A stretch of 64,000 bases of DNA from Christiangramia sp. OXR-203 (GTDB taxonomy: Bacteria; Bacteroidota; Bacteroidia; Flavobacteriales; Flavobacteriaceae), in NCBI RefSeq assembly GCF_034372165.1, contig NZ_CP139698.1:2852001-2916000 (forward strand). The letters run 5' to 3'. Shown piece by piece: positions 43,467-53,102 of the stretch (the first letter of the stretch is position 1; each line of letters opens with the position of its first letter). The translations under genes and the position numbers were made by a program. The notes below the pieces were generated by a model, which did no database searches, was not told the DNA's origin, and saw only the letters and a list, made by a program, of their open reading frames with translations.

Positions 43467-44003
43467 ATGGCAAACAGGAAACTTAAAAATGCGGAACTGG
43501 ACCGGAAAACGGTTTCAGAATTTAAAGAAGCAACCAAGACTCCAATTATAATCATTCTGGACAATATTAGAAGTCTGAATAATATTGGATCGGTTTTTAG
43601 AACTGCCGATGCGTTTTTGATCGAAAAGATCTATTTATGCGGAATTACCGCCAGACCACCCCACAAGGATATTCAAAAAACCGCTCTGGGCGCCACGGAG
43701 ACTGTCGCATGGGAATATGTGGAAGATACTCTTGAGCTTGTCACAAAACTTCAGCAGGAAGGAAAAAAAGTCTACGCCATAGAACAAGCCGAAAATGCTG
43801 TGATGCTGGATAAATTTGAACTTTTAAAGGATCAGACTTCCGCAGTAATATTCGGGAATGAAGTAAAAGGTGTGCAACAGGAAGTAGTAACTGCCAGTGA
43901 TGCGGTTATCGAAATACCTCAGCTGGGAAGCAAACATTCTCTGAACATTTCAGTAAGCACAGGGGTTGTAGTATGGGATCTTTTTTCGAAATTACAGCGA
44001 TAA
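43467..44003 (+). CDS. SpoU-family RNA 2-O-ribose methyltransferase
   Basis: 178 residues. A SPOUT knot methyltransferase: IIILDNIRSLNNIGSVFRTADA at about 28-49 is motif 1 with the catalytic Arg, AVIFGNEVKGV motif 2 and EIPQLGSKHSLNISVSTGVVVWD motif 3. The N-terminal extension seen in TrmH is missing, so it is the short type seen with tRNA or rRNA targets. Target nucleotide not decidable. The folK-dNK gene faces it with 1 base between stops. Confidence 0.92.
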   Translation: MANRKLKNAELDRKTVSEFKEATKTPIIIILDNIRSLNNIGSVFRTADAFLIEKIYLCGITARPPHKDIQKTALGATETVAWEYVEDTLELVTKLQQEGKKVYAIEQAENAVMLDKFELLKDQTSAVIFGNEVKGVQQEVVTASDAVIEIPQLGSKHSLNISVSTGVVVWDLFSKLQR

Positions 44004-44004
44004 A

Positions 44005-45141
44005 CTAGTTTACAGCTTTATCGATTTCGGCCAGAAGCTTTAAATAATCCTGCCGGTTCGCCACGAAATCCAAGTCTGAAATATCGATGATCTGCACCTT
44101 CATATTACTTTGAGACTTGATAAAATTCAGGTAACTCTTATTGATCTCGATCAAATACTCCGGTTGAATATTCTGCTCATAATCCCTGCCTCTTTTCTTG
44201 ATATTTTGAAGCAACCTGTCGGTATTTTGATACAAATAGATATAAAGTTCCGGTTTTACCAGCTCCTTATACATTAGATGGAATAACTTGTGATACAGTG
44301 AATATTCATCTTCATGCAGCGTAATTCTTGCAAAAATAAGTGACTTGAAAACGTCATAATCTGAAATGATAAAGTCCTTAAATAGATCGTACTGCGCGAG
44401 GTCATCTGAGAGTTGCTGATACCTGTCTGCCAGGAAAGACATTTCCAATGAAAATGCATAGCGATCCTTATCCTCGTAAAACTTTGGTAGAAATGGGTTA
44501 TCCTTAAAGCGTTCGAGAATCAATTTTGCATTAAAATCTTCGGAAACCATCGTGGAAAAACTGGTTTTACCGGCACCAATATTTCCTTCTACAGCGATAT
44601 AATTACAAGCAGGAAAATTATACTTAATACCCGGAATATTTAATTTCTCTGACACCTTATTAATTTCTGAAATATCACTGGTCTCTGCAAGTAGATCGCG
44701 ATACGACCTTTTAAGAACCGGGTGTATTTCCTTTGCTGCAATATCCTGAAGCGGCAATAAAACGAATTTTCTATCTGGAATTCCGGGATGTGGGATCTGC
44801 AAGTTCTCTACCTGAATGATCTCATCTTCAAAAATTAGAAGATCCAGATCGATCACCCTGTTTTGATAAGCACCGGAATTATTTCTCTCTCGTCCCTGTT
44901 TATTTTCTATTGCCTGTAAACTTTTTAGAATTCGCTGTGGATCCAGTCTTGTTTCGATCTTCGTACAGGCATTGTAAAATGAATTTCCTTCAAATCCCCA
45001 GGCCGGAGTTTCGTAAATACCAGAAACCTCCCGAACCCATCCAATATTTTCATGAATTTGATCAAGCGCAGTTTGCATATAACCTAGACGGTCGCCAAGG
45101 TTACTACCTAAGGCCAATAGTACTGTTTTAGGGGAATTCAA
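44005..45141 (-). CDS. folK: HPPK-deoxynucleoside kinase fusion
   Basis: 378 residues, two enzymes in one. Residues ~6-150 are 6-hydroxymethyl-7,8-dihydropterin pyrophosphokinase, a folate-synthesis step: VLLALGSNLGDRLGYM, YETPAWGF and RVIDLDLLIFEDEII, then HPGIPDRKFVLLPL. Residues ~178-378 are a deoxynucleoside kinase of the dNK/dGK type: P-loop AVEGNIGAGKTS (~183-194), ERFKDNPFLPKFYED, DYDVFKSLIFA and the lid motif KRGRDYEQNI. It joins folate supply with dNTP salvage; both support dTMP synthesis. Similar fusions are known in Bacteroidota. The substrate base of the kinase half is not predictable here. Confidence 0.93.
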   Translation of the reverse strand: MNSPKTVLLALGSNLGDRLGYMQTALDQIHENIGWVREVSGIYETPAWGFEGNSFYNACTKIETRLDPQRILKSLQAIENKQGRERNNSGAYQNRVIDLDLLIFEDEIIQVENLQIPHPGIPDRKFVLLPLQDIAAKEIHPVLKRSYRDLLAETSDISEINKVSEKLNIPGIKYNFPACNYIAVEGNIGAGKTSFSTMVSEDFNAKLILERFKDNPFLPKFYEDKDRYAFSLEMSFLADRYQQLSDDLAQYDLFKDFIISDYDVFKSLIFARITLHEDEYSLYHKLFHLMYKELVKPELYIYLYQNTDRLLQNIKKRGRDYEQNIQPEYLIEINKSYLNFIKSQSNMKVQIIDISDLDFVANRQDYLKLLAEIDKAVN

Positions 45142-45217
45142 AACGGATTAAGAAAATTTTAATAGGTAGCTTCAAATAATTTCACAGCAAATTAAGCAAA
45201 ACAAAAGCACATACTCT

Positions 45218-45225
45218 TAATTTTG
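45218..45225 (+). promoter_or_regulatory. Probable -7 box of the queuosine precursor transporter gene
   Basis: TAATTTTG fits TAnnTTTG exactly and lies 22 bases before the TTG start at 45248. It supports expression from this point. Confidence 0.45.
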
Positions 45226-45247
45226 TAGCAAGACTTAATAAAAAAAT

Positions 45248-45946
45248 TTGAGTAAACTTTCCCGGAAAAATAAGCACAGGGCTTTACAAATTTATATGAT
45301 CCTGAGCGCGTTATTCATTGCCTCTCTGGTGGTCTCCAACCTGATCTTTCAAAAGTTTTTTTACTGGGATTTCTTCGGAATTTACACTTTTGAGATTTCC
45401 GTAGGAATTTTACCATATCCAATCACATTTTTGATCACCGATATTATTAGCGAGATCTATGGAAAAAAGAAGGCTAATCAGGTAGTAACCACGGGAATAT
45501 TTGCCTCGGTTTTTTCCTTATTAATTATTTATATCGCAGATTATGTTCCTGCAACCAGCTGGTCACCCATCAATAACGAAATCTTTGGAAGGGTCTTTGG
45601 TGCTACTACTATTGCGGTTTTTGCCAGCATGGTCGCCTATTTGCTGGCTCAGTATGTGGACATTCAGCTATTTCATTTCTGGAAGAAACTTACCCGCGGG
45701 AAACATCTCTGGCTAAGAAACAATTTCTCTACTTTCCTGTCCCAGTTCGTAGATACATTCTCGGTCCTATTCTTGCTCTGTACATTTAATAAAATTTCAT
45801 GGGAACTCTTTGGCGGACTCTTACTTAGCGGATTTCTTTTTAAAGTTTTGGTTGCTGCGATAGACACGCCATTTTTGTATGCTGCGGTTTTCGCCTTCAG
45901 AAAATATTTTAAGCTGAAGCCTGCGGAAGAATTACAATTTGATTAA
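45248..45946 (+). CDS. Queuosine precursor transporter (YhhQ family)
   Basis: 232 residues, six or seven membrane segments. Imports queuine-type bases (preQ0/preQ1) for the tRNA queuosine modification. Family marks: LFIASLVVSNLIFQKFF, LPYPITFLITDIISEIYGKK, LAQYVDIQLFHFWKKLT, WLRNNFSTFLSQFVDTF and LVAAIDTPFLYA. The chosen start is TTG, giving a basic N-terminus before the first helix; ATG at 45296 is the other choice. The AsmA-like gene follows 41 bases later. Confidence 0.88.
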   Translation: MSKLSRKNKHRALQIYMILSALFIASLVVSNLIFQKFFYWDFFGIYTFEISVGILPYPITFLITDIISEIYGKKKANQVVTTGIFASVFSLLIIYIADYVPATSWSPINNEIFGRVFGATTIAVFASMVAYLLAQYVDIQLFHFWKKLTRGKHLWLRNNFSTFLSQFVDTFSVLFLLCTFNKISWELFGGLLLSGFLFKVLVAAIDTPFLYAAVFAFRKYFKLKPAEELQFD

Positions 45947-45986
45947 CCTACTCTCGAATAGCATAGCTGTTCTAAAATATAGAATT

Positions 45987-48689
45987 ATGAAAAAAGCATT
46001 TAAAATAATTGGATTTACACTACTAACCATCATCATCCTATTAGTGATCGCACCTTTTGTATTTGAATCTCAGCTGAAGGATCTCGTGAGAAAAACATTG
46101 AACGAGAACATGGATGCTCAGGTAGATTTTGAAGATATTAACCTTAGTATGTTTCGAAATTTTCCTGATGCTACTTTGGTGATCGAGGATCTTAGCATTA
46201 TAAATAACGAACCTTTTAAAGGAGATACTCTTGCACTTAGTGAAGAGATCATCCTGGAAATGACTGTCAAGGAACTTTTTAAGAGTAGCTCTGAACCTAA
46301 AAGAGTAGATCAGGTAAAGATCAATAACGCCTATCTAAATATCAAGGTGGACTCATTGGGACAAGCCAATTATGATATTGCTATTGAAGATACCACGGCA
46401 ACCGCCGCAGATTCGACCGCTACAGGATTCAGCCTGGACCTAAAGCACTATGAGATCAACAATACCAGGATTAAATATGTGGATGAGTCGGCGAAGATCT
46501 CACTGGATGTTGAAAACCTGAATCATGAAGGAAATGGTGATTTCTCTCTTGCTACTTCTGAATTGGAAACCTATTCCGAAGCACTGGTAAGTCTAGATTA
46601 CGATGGAGTAAATTATCTGAATCAGAATTCCGTTAGCCTTGATGCTGTACTGGAAATGGACCTGGAAAATATGCGCTATACTTTTCTTGAAAACGAAGCC
46701 ATGGTGAACCAGTTACCCTTAACCTTCGACGGTTATGTGCAGGTAAATGAAAGTGATACTGAAATGGATCTAAGCTTTAAAACCCCTTCTTCAGATTTCA
46801 AAAACTTCCTTGCAGTGATTCCTCAAACTTACGCGCAGAATATTGAAAATGTAGAGACCAACGGAGACTTTATCGTTGACGGTAGAATCTTCGGAAAAGC
46901 TGACGATACCTATATTCCGAAGATGAACGTGAAAATATCTTCCAGCAACGCATCCTTCAAATATCCGGAGCTGCCTAAAAGTGTACAGGATATTAACCTG
47001 GATATGGTGATCCTCAACGATTCCGGAATTGCAGAAGACACTTATATCGATATCAATACAGCTACTTTCAGAATAGATGAAGATCAATTTTCTGCCAATG
47101 GAAAAGTGAGTAATCTTACTGAAAATATGCTGGTAAGTCTAGCCTTAAAGGGAAGTATAAATCTGGCTAACCTCAACAAAGCCTATCCACTGGAGCTCGA
47201 ACAGGATTTAAACGGAAGGCTTACTGCAGATGTGCAGACCAGTTTCGATATGAATTCTATTGAAAAAGAACAATATCAAAATGTAAAAAGTAAGGGAACG
47301 GCTTCTATTTCAAACTTTAGCTATGCTTCTCCTGAAATTCCAAACAAGATCAGTATTTCCAATGCCAATATGAGTTTTAATCAGGGGAATGTTAGTGTTC
47401 CTGAATTGAAGCTAAGCACCGGAAAAACAGATCTTACTGCAAATGGAACAATTCAAAACCTGATTGGATTTTTATTTACAGATCAGCAGCTAAAAGGTGA
47501 TTTTAAAGCTAGATCGAATGTGTTTTCTGTGAATGATTTTATGTTGGCTGAAACTGAAGAGGTCACAACGACGACTGAAGATGGCGAACAAAAAACAGAA
47601 AGTAAGACCACCGGAAAGGAAGCCGTAAAAATTCCTTCTTTTCTGGATATTCAGTTACAATTTGATGCTAATACAGTTTATTATGATAATCTGGAATTAA
47701 AGAATGTAACTGGATTATTGATTATTAAAGATGAATCTGCCAGATTGCAGAACGTATCTACCAATATTTTCAATGGTAGTATTGGTGCCAATGGCTTTGT
47801 TTCCACAAAAAATCCTACTCCTACTTTCGAGATGAATCTGGATCTAAATTCATTGGATATCGCATCATCTTTTAACGGACTTGAACTTATGCAGAATCTT
47901 GCTCCACTGGCAAAAGCCATGAAAGGAAAAGTACAGTCCAAAGTAAATTTAAAGGGTAACCTGAACGAGGATCTTACCCCGCAACTTACCAGCCTTGTGG
48001 GTGATGCTCTTGCAGAGTTACTTACTGCAGAACTCGACCCGCAACAAGCAGCATTATTGTCAAAACTTGATAGTCAGCTTGGTTTCATCAATTTCGATAA
48101 GATCGATCTTTCTAATCTTAAAACGAAACTTTCATTTAATGATGGACAGGTAGCTATTGCACCATTTGATTTTGACATTAAAGGTGTTAAGTTCCAGGTT
48201 AGCGGTACTCATGGATTTGATATGAATATGAACTATGACCTTAAACTGGACATTCCGGCAAAATATCTCGGAAATGAAGTAGGCGGAACACTTGGAAAAC
48301 TAAGTGGTGAAGACTTCTCCAATATGATGGTAGCACTACCCGTTGGGATCACCGGAAGTTTTCAAAATCCAAAAATCAGTTTGAACATGCAGCAGGCAGT
48401 GAACAGTCTTACGCAAAAGGTGGTTGAAAAGCAAAAAGGCAAGCTGGAAGATAAAGCTGTAGATGCGATCAATGATATCCTTCAGGGGAAACGTGATCCC
48501 AAAAAACCTTTCAGTAAAAACGATACAACTGCTGTAAAGCAGGACAGCATCGCTCAAAGCAAAACAACTAAATCTGATACTATTCAGAAGTCACAGAAGG
48601 AGCAGGTTCAGAATGCTGCAAAGAATATTCTTGGTGGCATCTTGAAGAATAATAAAAAGAAAACTGATACCACTACCAATAATAATTAG
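45987..48689 (+). CDS. AsmA-like outer-membrane assembly protein
   Basis: About 900 residues from ATG at 45987; an earlier TTG at 45939 adds residues overlapping the upstream gene. One N-terminal helix (FKIIGFTLLTIIILLVIAPFVF) anchors it. The rest is periplasmic repetitive beta structure, with the AsmA start NMDAQVDFEDINLSMFRNFP and later FDIKGVKFQVSGTHGFDM. The tail is low-complexity, rich in Lys, Asp, Thr and Ser and basic at its very end. AsmA-like proteins form long grooves that carry lipids between membranes. A strong terminator follows. Confidence 0.88.
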   Translation: MKKAFKIIGFTLLTIIILLVIAPFVFESQLKDLVRKTLNENMDAQVDFEDINLSMFRNFPDATLVIEDLSIINNEPFKGDTLALSEEIILEMTVKELFKSSSEPKRVDQVKINNAYLNIKVDSLGQANYDIAIEDTTATAADSTATGFSLDLKHYEINNTRIKYVDESAKISLDVENLNHEGNGDFSLATSELETYSEALVSLDYDGVNYLNQNSVSLDAVLEMDLENMRYTFLENEAMVNQLPLTFDGYVQVNESDTEMDLSFKTPSSDFKNFLAVIPQTYAQNIENVETNGDFIVDGRIFGKADDTYIPKMNVKISSSNASFKYPELPKSVQDINLDMVILNDSGIAEDTYIDINTATFRIDEDQFSANGKVSNLTENMLVSLALKGSINLANLNKAYPLELEQDLNGRLTADVQTSFDMNSIEKEQYQNVKSKGTASISNFSYASPEIPNKISISNANMSFNQGNVSVPELKLSTGKTDLTANGTIQNLIGFLFTDQQLKGDFKARSNVFSVNDFMLAETEEVTTTTEDGEQKTESKTTGKEAVKIPSFLDIQLQFDANTVYYDNLELKNVTGLLIIKDESARLQNVSTNIFNGSIGANGFVSTKNPTPTFEMNLDLNSLDIASSFNGLELMQNLAPLAKAMKGKVQSKVNLKGNLNEDLTPQLTSLVGDALAELLTAELDPQQAALLSKLDSQLGFINFDKIDLSNLKTKLSFNDGQVAIAPFDFDIKGVKFQVSGTHGFDMNMNYDLKLDIPAKYLGNEVGGTLGKLSGEDFSNMMVALPVGITGSFQNPKISLNMQQAVNSLTQKVVEKQKGKLEDKAVDAINDILQGKRDPKKPFSKNDTTAVKQDSIAQSKTTKSDTIQKSQKEQVQNAAKNILGGILKNNKKKTDTTTNNN

Positions 48690-48694
48690 GAGCG

Positions 48695-48728
48695 AAAAAG
48701 CAGAACCTTCCGGTTCTGCTTTTTTTTT
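48695..48728 (+). terminator. Intrinsic terminator of the AsmA-like gene
   Basis: AAAAAGCAGAACC (48695-48707), loop, GGTTCTGCTTTTT (48712-48724) then more T. Confidence 0.9.
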
Positions 48729-48738
48729 GTATCTAAAA

Positions 48739-49536
48739 TTACAGCACTACTTTGATCTCGACTACGTGACCCTCATGACCTCTTACATTGAATGCAGTGC
48801 CATCATCAAAAATGAGATACTGACCTTTGATGCCGCGTAATAAGCCTTCATAATACGGACTCTTACTTAAATTCAAAGTCTTTACTTTTTCAGGGTATTT
48901 CTCTACCGGAAATTTGATTTCGGTCTCCTTGTTACTGGCCAGGTAATATTCACGTGCTTCATCTGGAATGAATGGCTTCAGTTTATCTCTTTCAGCGTGA
49001 AGATCCAGATCAAGCACATCGTTAGTAAGCATTTTCCTCCAGTTCGTCTTATCGGCTACATGATTCTTTAGGGCAACTTCAGTAATTCCGGCAAGATAAC
49101 GATTGGGAACCTCCACAATTTCGATCGCTTCATGTGCACCCTGATCAATCCATCTTGTAGGCACCTGAGTTTTACGCGTAACCCCAACTTTCACATCACT
49201 TGAATTTGCCAGGTAGACAATATGCGGTTGCAGCTGTGATCTCTTTTCATACTCCAGATCACGATCTACCTCATCTAAATGCGCTTTACTCTTCTCCGGA
49301 CTAATCACCCATTCCCCAGCCTGGGGTATAGAGCTGAAACAATCATAACATAAACCCTGTCTGAAAATCTTCTTCTGAAGCCCACAATTCAAACACTCAT
49401 ATTTGAGAAAGTTGATGCTTATTTTCTTGCCTATCAATTGATTCATATGAATGAAATCATCCTTCCAGACTAAATAATACTGGACTGTATCGCTAAGTTC
49501 GGTTCTCATTTTGGTAAGGACACCGCTATAGATCAT
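48739..49536 (-). CDS. DUF2797 protein with zinc ribbon
   Basis: 265 residues. Residues ~46-68 form a zinc ribbon with C48, C51, C63 and C66 (ECLNCGLQKKIF, then QGLCYDCF). Residues ~105-165 have a pattern like the GIY-YIG nuclease core: YLA at 108-110, KVGVT at 116-120, R128 and a possible catalytic Glu153 in AGITEVALKNHV. That likeness is my inference from motif spacing. DUF2797 proteins are otherwise uncharacterised. Single gene between two terminated plus-strand units. Confidence 0.85.
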   Translation of the reverse strand: MIYSGVLTKMRTELSDTVQYYLVWKDDFIHMNQLIGKKISINFLKYECLNCGLQKKIFRQGLCYDCFSSIPQAGEWVISPEKSKAHLDEVDRDLEYEKRSQLQPHIVYLANSSDVKVGVTRKTQVPTRWIDQGAHEAIEIVEVPNRYLAGITEVALKNHVADKTNWRKMLTNDVLDLDLHAERDKLKPFIPDEAREYYLASNKETEIKFPVEKYPEKVKTLNLSKSPYYEGLLRGIKGQYLIFDDGTAFNVRGHEGHVVEIKVVL

Positions 49537-49647
49537 TGAATTTTCTTTTTAAGACTAAACTATTTTTTTGCAGGCTTCAAAGAATCCGTTATTTTTAACC
49601 AGATAACGTCACGCCTGCAAAACAAGGCTTAAAGATAGAAATAAATA

Positions 49648-51162
49648 ATGCCAATTCCATTAGTCAACTCCATTGCTTCTTGGTTCTTAAAGAAGAGAAT
49701 TCATCAAATGGAATTGTTCATTAAGTATCCTCATGAGGTACAGCAAGAGCTGCTTCGAAACCTAATTACCAAAGCAAAGAATACTGAAGTTGGGAAGCGC
49801 TACCATTTTTCTGAGATCAATAATTACCAGAAATTCAGGGAACGTGTTCCTATTCAGAAATATGAAGATATCGAAAGTGATATTGAGCGTAGCCGTAAAG
49901 GTGAACATAATATTTTCTGGCCGGGAGCTATTCGTTGGTTTGCAAAATCCAGCGGTACCACCAATGCAAAAAGCAAATTTATTCCCGTTAGTCAGGATTC
50001 ACTGGAAGCCTGCCATTACGCTGCCGGGAAAGACCTCATCTGCATATACCTGAATAACAATCCTGGATCGCAGATGTTTACCGGTAAAAGTCTGCGTCTG
50101 GGAGGAAGCAAGGAACTTTACCAGGAAAACGGAACAAGCTACGGAGATCTTTCAGCTATTCTTATAGATAATATGCCTTTCTGGGCAGAGTTTAGTAGCA
50201 CTCCGAGTAACGAAGTTTCATTGATGCATGACTGGGAAACCAAGATGCAGGCAATTGTAAACGAAACCATTAAGGAACGGGTGACCAGTCTTGCCGGTGT
50301 TCCTAGCTGGATGCTGGTTTTACTGAATAATGTGCTGCAAAGTACTGGAAAAGAAAACGTATTTGAGGTCTGGCCTCACCTGGAAGCATATTTTCATGGC
50401 GGAGTAAGTTTCGAGCCTTATGCTTCCCAATACCAGAAAATTTTACCCAAGGAAGATTTTAGGTTCTATGAGATCTACAATGCTTCTGAAGGCTTTTTCG
50501 CCTGTCAGGATCTTAACGATTCCAAAGAAATGCTACTCATGCTGGATTACGGAATTTTTTATGAGTTTATTCCCATGGACAGCTATGGCTCTGCACTGGA
50601 ACACGCTATCCCACTTGATGAAGTGCAAATTGGCGTGAACTACGCTGTAGTGATCACAACAAATGCCGGCTTATGGAGATATAAGATTGGTGATACCATT
50701 AAGTTTACTAATACTAATCCTTACCGCATTAAAGTTACCGGGAGAACCAAGCATCATATCAATGTTTTTGGTGAAGAACTTATCATTGAAAATGCTGAAT
50801 CTGCTCTCAAAAAAGTATGTCTTTTAACTAATTGTGAGATTAAGGATTATACGGTTGCCCCAATATTTATGGAAGGTCGTGAGAAAGGTGCCCATGAATG
50901 GATGATCGAATTCAAGAACGAACCGAGAGATTTCGATAATTTCAAAGTTCAGCTTGATCTTGCCTTGCAAGAGGTAAATAGTGATTATGAGGCAAAAAGG
51001 TACAATAACATGACCCTAAATGCGCCGCTTGTACACCAGGCGCGTCCTGATCTTTTTTATGATTGGTTGAAAATGCATAACAAAGTTGGCGGTCAGCACA
51101 AAGTACCAAGACTTTCGAATTCCAGAACTTATCTCGAGGAATTGTTGAAATTAAGCAATTAG
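49648..51162 (+). CDS. GH3-family acyl-acid-amido synthetase-like enzyme
   Basis: 504 residues. Adenylate-forming fold as in plant GH3 proteins, which join carboxylic acids to amino acids with ATP. Marks: FAKSSGTTNAKSKFIPVS phosphate loop, HGGVSFEPY, EIYNASEGFF, YAVVITTNAGLWRYKIGDTI and VTGRTKHHINVFGEELI. Bacterial members have unknown natural substrates. The acetyltransferase gene starts 3 bases after its stop, so they are one operon. Confidence 0.93.
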   Translation: MPIPLVNSIASWFLKKRIHQMELFIKYPHEVQQELLRNLITKAKNTEVGKRYHFSEINNYQKFRERVPIQKYEDIESDIERSRKGEHNIFWPGAIRWFAKSSGTTNAKSKFIPVSQDSLEACHYAAGKDLICIYLNNNPGSQMFTGKSLRLGGSKELYQENGTSYGDLSAILIDNMPFWAEFSSTPSNEVSLMHDWETKMQAIVNETIKERVTSLAGVPSWMLVLLNNVLQSTGKENVFEVWPHLEAYFHGGVSFEPYASQYQKILPKEDFRFYEIYNASEGFFACQDLNDSKEMLLMLDYGIFYEFIPMDSYGSALEHAIPLDEVQIGVNYAVVITTNAGLWRYKIGDTIKFTNTNPYRIKVTGRTKHHINVFGEELIIENAESALKKVCLLTNCEIKDYTVAPIFMEGREKGAHEWMIEFKNEPRDFDNFKVQLDLALQEVNSDYEAKRYNNMTLNAPLVHQARPDLFYDWLKMHNKVGGQHKVPRLSNSRTYLEELLKLSN

Positions 51163-51165
51163 CCC

Positions 51166-51762
51166 ATGGCGAGCGAGAAAGAAAAGATGCTCAGTGAGCA
51201 GGCCTATAAAGCTTCAGACAAGGAATTATTCAAAGAGCGACTGCATGCTCAAAAAACTTGTTTTGGTTTTAATAATATATCGCCTGAACTAATTAATGAA
51301 AGACACGATCTCATTCGCAGAATACTTGGTTCAGTTTCTTCGGAATTTTATATACAGCCGCCATTTCAATGTGATTATGGCTACAATATTCACCTTGGAA
51401 ATCACTTTTACTCGAATTATAATCTAACCATACTGGACTGCGCTGAAGTTAGGATAGGTGACCATGTAATGATCGCTCCAAACGTGAGTATTTTTACGGC
51501 CGGACATCCTATAGATGCAAATAAGCGAAACGAAGAATGGGAATATGCAATTCCTGTGACAATTGGTAATAATGTTTGGATAGGCGGAAATTCAGTAATA
51601 AATCCTGGAGTGAGTATTGGCGATAATTCTGTAATTGGATCTGGAAGTGTTGTAACCCGTGATATCCCTTCCAATGTGATCGCTGCAGGAAATCCATGCA
51701 AAGTCATTAGGGAGATCACCAAAGCTGATGAAAACTTCTATTTTAAGGATAGAAGATTTTAA
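51166..51762 (+). CDS. Hexapeptide-repeat sugar O-acetyltransferase
   Basis: 198 residues. N-terminal MAC-type region (SEQAYKASDKELFKERL), then a left-handed beta helix with many (LIV)-G-x-x-x-x repeats and the catalytic His in FTAGHPIDANKR. C-terminal AAGNPCKVIREI is standard for maltose/galactoside acetyltransferases of the Maa/LacA family. It transfers acetyl from acetyl-CoA to a sugar or other alcohol. Its close coupling to the GH3 gene suggests a shared pathway, not identified. Confidence 0.92.
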   Translation: MASEKEKMLSEQAYKASDKELFKERLHAQKTCFGFNNISPELINERHDLIRRILGSVSSEFYIQPPFQCDYGYNIHLGNHFYSNYNLTILDCAEVRIGDHVMIAPNVSIFTAGHPIDANKRNEEWEYAIPVTIGNNVWIGGNSVINPGVSIGDNSVIGSGSVVTRDIPSNVIAAGNPCKVIREITKADENFYFKDRRF

Positions 51763-51793
51763 AAAAGATCCGACAGTAATTACCGCCGGATCT
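51760..51793. terminator. Terminator between acetyltransferase and hemL
   Basis: AGATCCG (51766-51772) and CGGATCT (51787-51793) with a 14-base loop. On the minus strand it is followed by TTTTTT, serving hemL; on the plus strand the tract is weak. Confidence 0.7.
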
Positions 51794-51800
51794 AATATTT

Positions 51801-53090
51801 CTAAAGTGTTTTGGCTACTTTATCTACTACCTCGATCGTACGATCAAGATCTTCGTAGCTAAGTGCATCACTTATAAACCATGTTTCATAGGCACTTGGT
51901 GCGATATAAATTCCATTTTCCAACATCCCATGGAAGAATTTATTAAAAGTCCCTAAGTTCGCCGACTTTGCTGCGGAAGCAAAATCTGTTACAGCATCCA
52001 ATCCAAAATGTACCGAGATCATAGAACCGTATCTATTGATCGTGAAATCGATCTCATTTTGTTTTAATACTTTTTCCATACCCTCGTGCAGGTAGGCTGT
52101 TTTCTTATCAATGCTTTCAAAGATCTGTGGATTTGAGCCCAATTCTGTTAGCATAGCTAAACCGGCAGCCATAGCTAAAGGATTTCCACTTAATGTTCCG
52201 GCCTGGTAAACTGGTCCTATAGGAGCAAGATGATCCATGATCTCATTTCTTGCCGCGAAGGCCCCAACAGGCAATCCACCTCCAATTACTTTTCCGAAGC
52301 AAACGATATCAGCAACCACATTTTCTCTCTGCTGCACACCTCCGGCTGCAAGTCTGAAACCAGTCATTACCTCATCAAAAACAAGTAAAATTCCGGTTGC
52401 ATCACATATTTCTCGCAAACCTTGTAAAAAACCTTCAGCCGGCGGAATACATCCCATATTTCCAGCCACCGGCTCCAGAATGATACAGGCGATCTCCCCC
52501 TTATTAGCTTCTACGAGCTCTTTTACATTTGCTAGGTCATTGAAATTAGCAAGAAAGGTGTCTTTAGCCGTTCCCTGGGTTACTCCCGGGCTGTTTGGTG
52601 ACCCAAATGTTACTGCCCCACTCCCTGCCTGTATCAGGAAGGAATCACTATGACCATGGTAACAACCAGCAAATTTGATAATTTTATCTTTTCCGGTAAA
52701 ACCTCGGGCCAGGCGCACAGCACTCATACAGGCTTCAGTCCCGGAATTTACCATTCTTATCTTATCAATATTGGGTACCATTTTAACCGCCAGTTCTGCG
52801 ATCTTGGTTTCAATTTCTGTAGGCGTTCCAAAAGATGTTCCCATCCTTGCTTTTTCAACTACAGCATCTACTACCGGTTTGTGGGCGTGGCCCAGAATTA
52901 GCGGACCCCACGAATTTATATAATCTATTAGTTGATTATCATCCTCGTCATATAAATAGGCTCCTGCAGCTCGCTTAACGAAAACAGGATCTCCTCCAAC
53001 AGCTTTAAAAGCTCTAACCGGTGAATTCACTCCGCCCGGAATTACTTTTTTAGCATCTGCGAACAAGGCACTACTTCTCTTATAAATCAT
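51801..53090 (-). CDS. hemL: Glutamate-1-semialdehyde 2,1-aminomutase
   Basis: 429 residues. A PLP enzyme that moves the amino group to give 5-aminolevulinate for haem. Marks: [63 protein letters not shown], the PLP lysine in [15 protein letters not shown] and [13 protein letters not shown]. The length is standard. The lipoprotein gene upstream ends 12 bases before it, so they may share a transcript although unrelated. Confidence 0.96.
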   Translation of the reverse strand: MIYKRSSALFADAKKVIPGGVNSPVRAFKAVGGDPVFVKRAAGAYLYDEDDNQLIDYINSWGPLILGHAHKPVVDAVVEKARMGTSFGTPTEIETKIAELAVKMVPNIDKIRMVNSGTEACMSAVRLARGFTGKDKIIKFAGCYHGHSDSFLIQAGSGAVTFGSPNSPGVTQGTAKDTFLANFNDLANVKELVEANKGEIACIILEPVAGNMGCIPPAEGFLQGLREICDATGILLVFDEVMTGFRLAAGGVQQRENVVADIVCFGKVIGGGLPVGAFAARNEIMDHLAPIGPVYQAGTLSGNPLAMAAGLAMLTELGSNPQIFESIDKKTAYLHEGMEKVLKQNEIDFTINRYGSMISVHFGLDAVTDFASAAKSANLGTFNKFFHGMLENGIYIAPSAYETWFISDALSYEDLDRTIEVVDKVAKTL

Positions 53091-53102
53091 AACTCTATTC
53101 CT

